From contig JAKLPX010000265.1 in the NCBI GenBank assembly GCA_022013635.1, positions 1 through 11,758 of the forward strand: a stretch of DNA of 11,758 nt. Direction: 5' to 3'. Shown here one piece after another: positions 7,018-11,758 of this stretch (positions are counted from its first letter, which is position 1; the number at the start of each line of letters is the position of its first letter). Origin of the DNA: Candidatus Delongbacteria bacterium (GTDB taxonomy: Bacteria > UBA4055). The notes below the pieces were generated by a model, which worked only from the letters and a program-made list of their open reading frames with translations, was not told the DNA's origin and did not search any database. Made by a program: the position numbers and the translations under genes.

Positions 7018-9606
7018 CTATTCTACAATTCGCTTGACATCGGCTGAAGGCTGTGAAATTATGACCGCCGCATCTTTAAGATATTTATTTGCTACGGTTT
7101 TTATCATTTCAGGCGTCACTTTCTTAAGGTCTTTCAGCGACTCTTTCAGGAAATTATATCCAAGTCCTCTGGACTCATAAGCCGTCATTGTTCCGACAAG
7201 ATTATTGTCCGTAAAATAGCTGTCGAGCATCTTGGCATAAGATTCAACCGATATGTCAATTTCCTCCTGATTAATATCGCCGTCAATCAGTCTTTGTACT
7301 TCATTTTTCAGCACTTCAACCAGCCTGTCTTTTTTTGCCAGTGAAGTCTGGGAAATAATTCTGTAAAATGAATAATCTTTAGCTCCCAAATAATATGAAT
7401 ATGTCGAATAAGACAAATCATTCTGAATTCTTGCGGCATTTGCAAGTCTTCCAGAGAATCCGTTGGACATAATCTGATTTAATGCCGTCATTGCGAAGAA
7501 ATCGGGATCGCCCTGAAGTGGAGCCTGAAAATTCATTTCTACATTTACTTGCTCAAACTCGCATTCGTTGATGAATGTATCGTTTAATTTCGGTACGATC
7601 AAAGGTGTTTTCGCACCGCTTATATTTCCAGACGGGATTTTACTTTTCAGCTCGTTTGCATAATCCACAGCTTCTTTTTTCGTAAGATCACCGAAAAGAG
7701 TTACAATTAAGTTCTCAGTCATGAAATATTTATTTCGTATGTTAATAAGATCATCCTTTGTCAATTTCTGAATAATATCATTTTTATCTTTCGCGTTTAT
7801 ACCGGCCCTTTGTCCTTTATAAAGAACTGAGATACGGAATTCGTCGTAGGCATTGTCGGGATCACTTAAATTTCTTTTATAATCTGCATCCGCCCGCTCT
7901 TTGGCAAGCTGAAGTTCTTCCTTATCGAAAACAGGTTCTTTTATTATACTGTATAATCGTTTCATCAACTCCTTGTAATCGTCTTTGAGGCATTTGAAAC
8001 TAACATAAAGCCCGTTCGGACCTATTTCTGAGCCTAATCTTACAGCATGGTCTTCAAGCCAAGAGCTTAGATCCATCGAAGAATATTTTTTTGTGCCTCC
8101 ACTAAGCATCATATCTGTCACGAATTGGAATGAGCCTGCGTTCTCAAGAGTTTCATAGTCAGTCGAAACAGGCATGAATATCTCTCCATGAATTACCGGA
8201 TCGGTTGTATTTTGTTTGTATAACAATGACAGGTCTTCACTGATAACGATTTTTTCAGCTTCAGTTTTCATTATGTTTTTCCCTGAATCTTCGATCTTCT
8301 TTTTTTCGCCTTCAGGAACTCCATAAAAAATTACTCTGTTGTCAGGTATGAAATATTTCTTTATGGCTTCATTTACCGTCTCAGGAGTAAGTTTTTCAAA
8401 CTGCTTCATCTGAATATCAAAGATATCCGGTATCCCGTAAACGATCATATTCCAGCCGATATTCTGAGCTTCCCTGTCCGAGTCAGGGGTTCTTAATATT
8501 TTCTGCGCCTTCTCTCTTGCTATTACTTCATTTATCTGCTGTTGAGTAATGCCGTTTTTTGCAACATCTGCGATTATGTTGTCTATTCTTTTAACTACAT
8601 GATCAAGTTTTGAAGCGTCTTTGGTTTCGAATATAATCTGTATAATGGATTCAGGGAAATAACCGCCGTCGTTGAAATATCCATATATCCAGTTGACCAG
8701 TTTTTCTTCTTCCACGAGTTTATACTGTACAGGGGAGTTCCTTTTTTCAAAAAGGATCTGAGCGGCCATCGTAATGGCTGCAAATTCTTCAGTATCAGCA
8801 TCAGGAATAAGTTTTGTAATAAAAGCTCTCGGCTGCTGAATTGCGAATTCGTCAATATACTTGATGTTTCCGGGTCTGATTTCTTCCTCAGGCTGATATA
8901 TAGGAACAAGCACTCTTCTATCAAAATCTTTGAATGTATTTTCGATCTTTGTCATCATTTCGACCGGATCAATGTCGCCGACTGCCACGAATACCATATT
9001 ATTGGGCATATATCTGCGGTTGTAATAATCCATCATGTCTTCCCGTGTGTTTTTCTTGAAAATCTCTATCTCGCCTATAACTTCATTCTTCACATTTGAA
9101 GTCAGATATGTTCTTGAGCGCATTTTATTGTAAACTTTTGCCATCGGAGATGCCACTCTGTAAACGAATTCTTTTGCTATAACATCTTTCTCTCTTTCAA
9201 ACTCTTTAGGATCAAACGCGCAATTCATTATGTTGTCGGAAAGAAGGTACAGGCATGAATCTGTATATTGTTTGTCAGCCTGCATATAGTAAACAGTAGC
9301 ACTGAAAGTGGTATATGCGTTTGTTATCGCTCCAATCTCTTTTCTTTTATTCTGATGCCATTCTTCAGTATGGTTTTTTGTCGAACCTCCGGAAACAATG
9401 TGCTCGAGGTAGTGCGACAATCCTTTCCCAATGTATTCATCTTCGTGAACAGAACCTGTTTTTACAAAACAGAAGAATCCGACTGAAGTATTGCTGGTGT
9501 TCTTTTTTACTACAACTTCCATTCCGTTTTGAAGTGTTTTTGTCAGAATTTCCTGTGCGCTGATGATCAGTACGAAACCGAGTAGCAGGACAATGATTTT
9601 TTTCAT
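7018..9606 (-). CDS. Secreted M16-family (insulinase/pitrilysin-like) zinc peptidase, two-domain
   Basis: An 862-residue zinc metallopeptidase of the inverzincin type. The signal peptide MKKIIVLLLGFVLIISAQ predicts export to the periplasm or outside; there is no lipobox Cys. The catalytic signature HYLEH (His65, Glu68, His69) is intact, and Glu146, 77 residues after the second His in 'EREKDVIAKE', fits the third zinc ligand of the HxxEH-x76-E motif. The first half holds the active M16 domain plus an M16_C domain ('NMVFVAVGDID'). The second half repeats the fold without the zinc motif, with 'IVTLFGDL' and the 'NDLSYSTYSYYLG' segment typical of the substrate-binding half. The start at 9606 is chosen because AGAAGGA (9613-9619) is six bases from it, while the in-frame ATG at 9612 directly abuts that site; using 9612 adds Met-Lys. 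Family role: degradation of peptides of limited size in a closed chamber. Specific substrates are unknown. Confidence 0.92.
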   Translation of the reverse strand: MKKIIVLLLGFVLIISAQEILTKTLQNGMEVVVKKNTSNTSVGFFCFVKTGSVHEDEYIGKGLSHYLEHIVSGGSTKNHTEEWHQNKRKEIGAITNAYTTFSATVYYMQADKQYTDSCLYLLSDNIMNCAFDPKEFEREKDVIAKEFVYRVASPMAKVYNKMRSRTYLTSNVKNEVIGEIEIFKKNTREDMMDYYNRRYMPNNMVFVAVGDIDPVEMMTKIENTFKDFDRRVLVPIYQPEEEIRPGNIKYIDEFAIQQPRAFITKLIPDADTEEFAAITMAAQILFEKRNSPVQYKLVEEEKLVNWIYGYFNDGGYFPESIIQIIFETKDASKLDHVVKRIDNIIADVAKNGITQQQINEVIAREKAQKILRTPDSDREAQNIGWNMIVYGIPDIFDIQMKQFEKLTPETVNEAIKKYFIPDNRVIFYGVPEGEKKKIEDSGKNIMKTEAEKIVISEDLSLLYKQNTTDPVIHGEIFMPVSTDYETLENAGSFQFVTDMMLSGGTKKYSSMDLSSWLEDHAVRLGSEIGPNGLYVSFKCLKDDYKELMKRLYSIIKEPVFDKEELQLAKERADADYKRNLSDPDNAYDEFRISVLYKGQRAGINAKDKNDIIQKLTKDDLINIRNKYFMTENLIVTLFGDLTKKEAVDYANELKSKIPSGNISGAKTPLIVPKLNDTFINECEFEQVNVEMNFQAPLQGDPDFFAMTALNQIMSNGFSGRLANAARIQNDLSYSTYSYYLGAKDYSFYRIISQTSLAKKDRLVEVLKNEVQRLIDGDINQEEIDISVESYAKMLDSYFTDNNLVGTMTAYESRGLGYNFLKESLKDLKKVTPEMIKTVANKYLKDAAVIISQPSADVKRIVE

Positions 9607-9612
9607 TTTCAT

Positions 9613-9619
9613 TCCTTCT
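9613..9619 (-). promoter_or_regulatory. Ribosome-binding site that decides the peptidase start
   Basis: Minus-strand AGAAGGA ends directly against the ATG at 9612 (spacing 0) but lies six bases before the second ATG at 9606, so 9606 is the better start. Confidence 0.7.
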
Positions 9620-9661
9620 ATGTTAAATTCCTATTATTTCTTTAACTTCTTATTTTGCCTA

Positions 9662-9691
9662 AATATAATGTATTATGTATTTGTCCTGCAA
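9662..9691 (-). promoter_or_regulatory. Putative promoter of the M16 peptidase gene
   Basis: On the minus strand TTGCAG (9691-9686), an 18-base spacer and TATATT (9667-9662) lie between the radical SAM gene stop and the peptidase start, with a leader of about 50 bases. No clear terminator hairpin was seen in this 112-base gap, so read-through from the upstream gene pair is also possible. Confidence 0.3.
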
Positions 9692-9718
9692 GCAATTTGT
9701 CATGGTTATTCACAAACA

Positions 9719-11008
9719 CTATTTCATCTCTTTCTCAATTTTTCTGTATAATTCAGTCGGTTTATCGCATTTAATCCTGCTGTAAAAAATATTTGAAAGC
9801 TCCTTGCTCAGCGGAAGCGTTTTCAGGTTGTTATCTTTATATATCTTAAAAACATCTTTGGAAAAATTCTCGCATAAAACACAGTTCCCGGGAATTTCAA
9901 ATACTTTACGCATACAAGCGTAGATATCCTCAAATTTCTCATCAGCTATATTGCCGAAAGAAATGTTTAGAAATTCACAAGGCTGAACATCGCCTTTCGC
10001 ATTGATATAGAATCTGTCGGTGCCTCCGGCGGTACAGCCGAACATATCAGGGTCTTCTTCGATGATCTGCGCCGATATTGCGGGAAAATCTTTATATTTC
10101 TTATCGGAATTATATGCGTTTACTTTTTTCTTGATAAGCTCAAAATCTTTATCGGAATATTCTTCTGCTCCGTTTTCAAGCCAGGCGCCGGAAGGTTTAG
10201 GTTTGATGATCTGGATCAGAGATCCTTTAAATTCCTTTGCTTTGAGCATGACCTTTTCAAAATTTCCGTTTATAAAATCATCTTTCATCAGGCAGGAATT
10301 GAAAGTAACCGGAATTCCTGTTTCATGGCATAGCTTAACGGCTTTTTCCATCGTATCCCATGCGTGATCATTCCCCATAAAGGTATTAACTCTTTCCGGT
10401 TCATGCGAATGTAAAGAGAACATTATGGCTGTAAGATTGGTTTTATTCAGCTCAAGAAGCCTGTCTTTTGTTATTCCGTTTCCTGTAGAATTCACCCAGA
10501 TATCGGACCGATCGTCAATTGCTTTACACAAAGCTAATAATCTGTCAAAAACAAGGAATGGCTCTCCGCCTTCAATATTAAAAAAAGCTACTCCTGTATT
10601 CTGAAGATATTTTGCTATTGAAATGAGTTTTACGATATCAATATCTTTACCTTTATCCAGCCTTTGATAACAATGTTCGCAGTTATAAGTGCAGGCGGAA
10701 GTTACGGACATAAGCACTGTCGTGCATGGCAGTTTTTCATTAAAGACCGCAAATTTATCGCAGGAAGTAAAAAATGCTTTTGACGGGAATCCGGGGATGT
10801 ACATATCAAGTCTGGTATTGCCTTTGATTTCAACAAATTTATTATGCGATATTTTGCCTATGAAATAATTCAGCCGTCTTAATGTATAATAAAACTCTTT
10901 AAGATTTTTATTTTTCATAAATTTCTTAAAGAAATAAAAGGCTACTATGAGTTTTAATTTCAAAATAAAAAGAGATTTCGCAAATCCGTAAATACTTTTA
11001 TTTTTCAT
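9719..11008 (-). CDS. Radical SAM protein with SPASM/twitch-like C-terminal cysteines
   Basis: A 429-residue cytoplasmic radical S-adenosylmethionine enzyme. The [4Fe-4S]-binding motif CTYNCEHC (Cys106, Cys110, Cys113) is canonical; the SAM-contacting GGEP motif is at 147-150, and later barrel strands include 'AIMFSLHS' (195-202). The C-terminal part has Cys325, Cys344 (in 'GDVQPC'), Cys376 and Cys379 (CVLC), with 'FGNI' between them. This is the pattern of SPASM/twitch domains that bind one or more auxiliary Fe-S clusters, as in peptide-modifying and some dehydrogenating enzymes. Residues 1-60 are Lys- and aromatic-rich with a hydrophobic patch (about 12-27), possibly membrane-associated. 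The start has GGAG (11015-11018) six bases upstream, overlapping the end of the preceding gene, which implies translational coupling with the dehydrogenase at 11012. No small precursor peptide gene is visible nearby, so the substrate is unknown. Confidence 0.85.
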   Translation of the reverse strand: MKNKSIYGFAKSLFILKLKLIVAFYFFKKFMKNKNLKEFYYTLRRLNYFIGKISHNKFVEIKGNTRLDMYIPGFPSKAFFTSCDKFAVFNEKLPCTTVLMSVTSACTYNCEHCYQRLDKGKDIDIVKLISIAKYLQNTGVAFFNIEGGEPFLVFDRLLALCKAIDDRSDIWVNSTGNGITKDRLLELNKTNLTAIMFSLHSHEPERVNTFMGNDHAWDTMEKAVKLCHETGIPVTFNSCLMKDDFINGNFEKVMLKAKEFKGSLIQIIKPKPSGAWLENGAEEYSDKDFELIKKKVNAYNSDKKYKDFPAISAQIIEEDPDMFGCTAGGTDRFYINAKGDVQPCEFLNISFGNIADEKFEDIYACMRKVFEIPGNCVLCENFSKDVFKIYKDNNLKTLPLSKELSNIFYSRIKCDKPTELYRKIEKEMK

Positions 11009-11011
11009 GAT

Positions 11012-11758
11012 TTACTCCAGAAATCCGTTGGTTTTGTACCACTGAACAGTTTTGAAAATACCTTCCTCAAGTGGCGTCTCAGCCGTAAAGCCCAGCTGTA
11101 TCTTTGCTTTTTCGGTTGAATATTCAATATTGTCATACATCATATTTATTCTTGATCTGCTTATCAACGGAGGTTTTGCCTTTCTTAAGATCGCAGCCAC
11201 TAACTCAAAAATAAAACCGGCAGGATAAGCAATAAATTTCGGAAGCGGCGCAGGCGGCTTTAATCCGGCGGCTCTGCAGAATACGGAATGTATCATATTC
11301 ATTCTTTCAGGTACAGGATTACCGATAATTATACGGTTGACTCCTTTCAGCTTTTTCTCAAAAGCAAGGAAATATGCTTTAGCCAGATCACCGGCATAAA
11401 TCACATGGAATTTATTAAATTTGTTTCCGGGCATAAATCTGATACCTTGTTGAACGGATTTCAGATATTCGTAAAATCCGGTGTTGAACTCCCTTTCCCC
11501 GTAAACCCAGGCAGGCTCGATTGCCGTTAAGTTCAGATCATTATCCTTAGCGAACTCAATGCTTTTTTGAGTAAGTATAGCTTTTGTGTCGCGATAAAAA
11601 TTCATTGAAGAAGGGAATATTTTAGCGCAAAAGTATTTATAGTGCGGATTGTACGGAGAATTTTCATCTTTTATATTCAGTGTGCTCTCCTCGCCGTAGG
11701 AGGAAACTGATCCGGTGATGATTATATTCATAATATTCAATGAACTGCATGCTTTTAA
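11012..11758 (-). CDS. Extended short-chain dehydrogenase/NAD-dependent epimerase-like protein, N-terminus missing
   Basis: The minus-strand frame stays open to the right edge, giving 249 codons of a gene whose start lies outside. The frame before the TTG at 11738-11740 encodes LKACSSL, which continues directly into NIMNIIITGSVSSYGEE. That is the usual 'L..AC...I......SS.S.YG' segment of extended SDRs, so the TTG is not a real start. Missing from view is the N-terminal GxxGxxG NAD(P)-binding loop. Seen: the catalytic Ser region (TGSVSSYG), Tyr-x-x-x-Lys in 'FYRDTK' (active-site Tyr and Lys), 'EPAWVYGERE' and 'FHVIYAGDLAKAYFLAFE', all typical of the family including 3-beta-hydroxysteroid dehydrogenase and dihydroflavonol reductase-like members. 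A Pro/Ala-rich hydrophobic segment ('FIAYPAGFIFELVAAIL') may touch membrane. It is the first visible gene of a coupled pair with the radical SAM gene (3-base gap). Substrate unknown. Confidence 0.85.
   Translation of the reverse strand, partial: LKACSSLNIMNIIITGSVSSYGEESTLNIKDENSPYNPHYKYFCAKIFPSSMNFYRDTKAILTQKSIEFAKDNDLNLTAIEPAWVYGEREFNTGFYEYLKSVQQGIRFMPGNKFNKFHVIYAGDLAKAYFLAFEKKLKGVNRIIIGNPVPERMNMIHSVFCRAAGLKPPAPLPKFIAYPAGFIFELVAAILRKAKPPLISRSRINMMYDNIEYSTEKAKIQLGFTAETPLEEGIFKTVQWYKTNGFLE

Noticed and set aside
9268..9563. Two plus-strand frames opposite the peptidase N-terminus
   Set aside because: They are antisense to the conserved HYLEH zinc-site region; no independent support.

Overview
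The window is AT-rich and fully coding-dense. It holds seven protein genes, two of which run off the window edges, and no RNA genes, IS elements or CRISPR arrays. The protein families suggest an anaerobic Gram-negative bacterium of the FCB (Fibrobacteres-Chlorobi-Bacteroidetes) type, perhaps Delongbacteria, Cloacimonadota or a relative. The clues are secreted proteins that combine YadA-type head repeats, GLUG repeats and 'VYSSxDPYGTF' fibronectin-III-like tails, plus a GGDGT/PKTIDND phosphofructokinase. This placement is an inference from recalled family resemblance, not a database result.

Left half (1-5568, + strand): a tandemly duplicated two-gene cassette of secreted surface proteins, A1-B1-A2-B2. 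The A proteins carry a roughly 56-residue 'LSRSFSV...DGLRV...' repeat and end in a short coiled coil. A1 additionally has eleven exact-length 14-residue YadA-head repeats. The B proteins share a signal peptide, a beta-rich N-terminal domain and a C-terminal Fn3-like domain. B1 also has a large GLUG-repeat insert that B2 lacks. Each B gene is followed by a rho-independent terminator whose 19-base hairpin is identical in both copies. A plausible reading is that each A/B pair makes one extracellular fibre or adhesin complex and that the pair was duplicated and diversified by module gain or loss.

Middle (5570-7010, + strand): a monocistronic 6-phosphofructokinase gene with its own putative promoter. 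It ends in a hairpin that overlaps its stop codon and lies between two convergent genes.

Right half (7018-11758, - strand): reading leftwards from the right edge, an extended short-chain dehydrogenase (N-terminus outside the window), a translationally coupled radical SAM protein with a SPASM/twitch-like cysteine tail, and, after a 112-base gap with a possible promoter, a secreted two-domain M16 zinc peptidase. No gene-free stretch exceeds 300 bases. The longest gaps (1264-1374, 3466-3631, 5490-5636, 9607-9718) hold ribosome-binding sites, terminators and candidate promoters.
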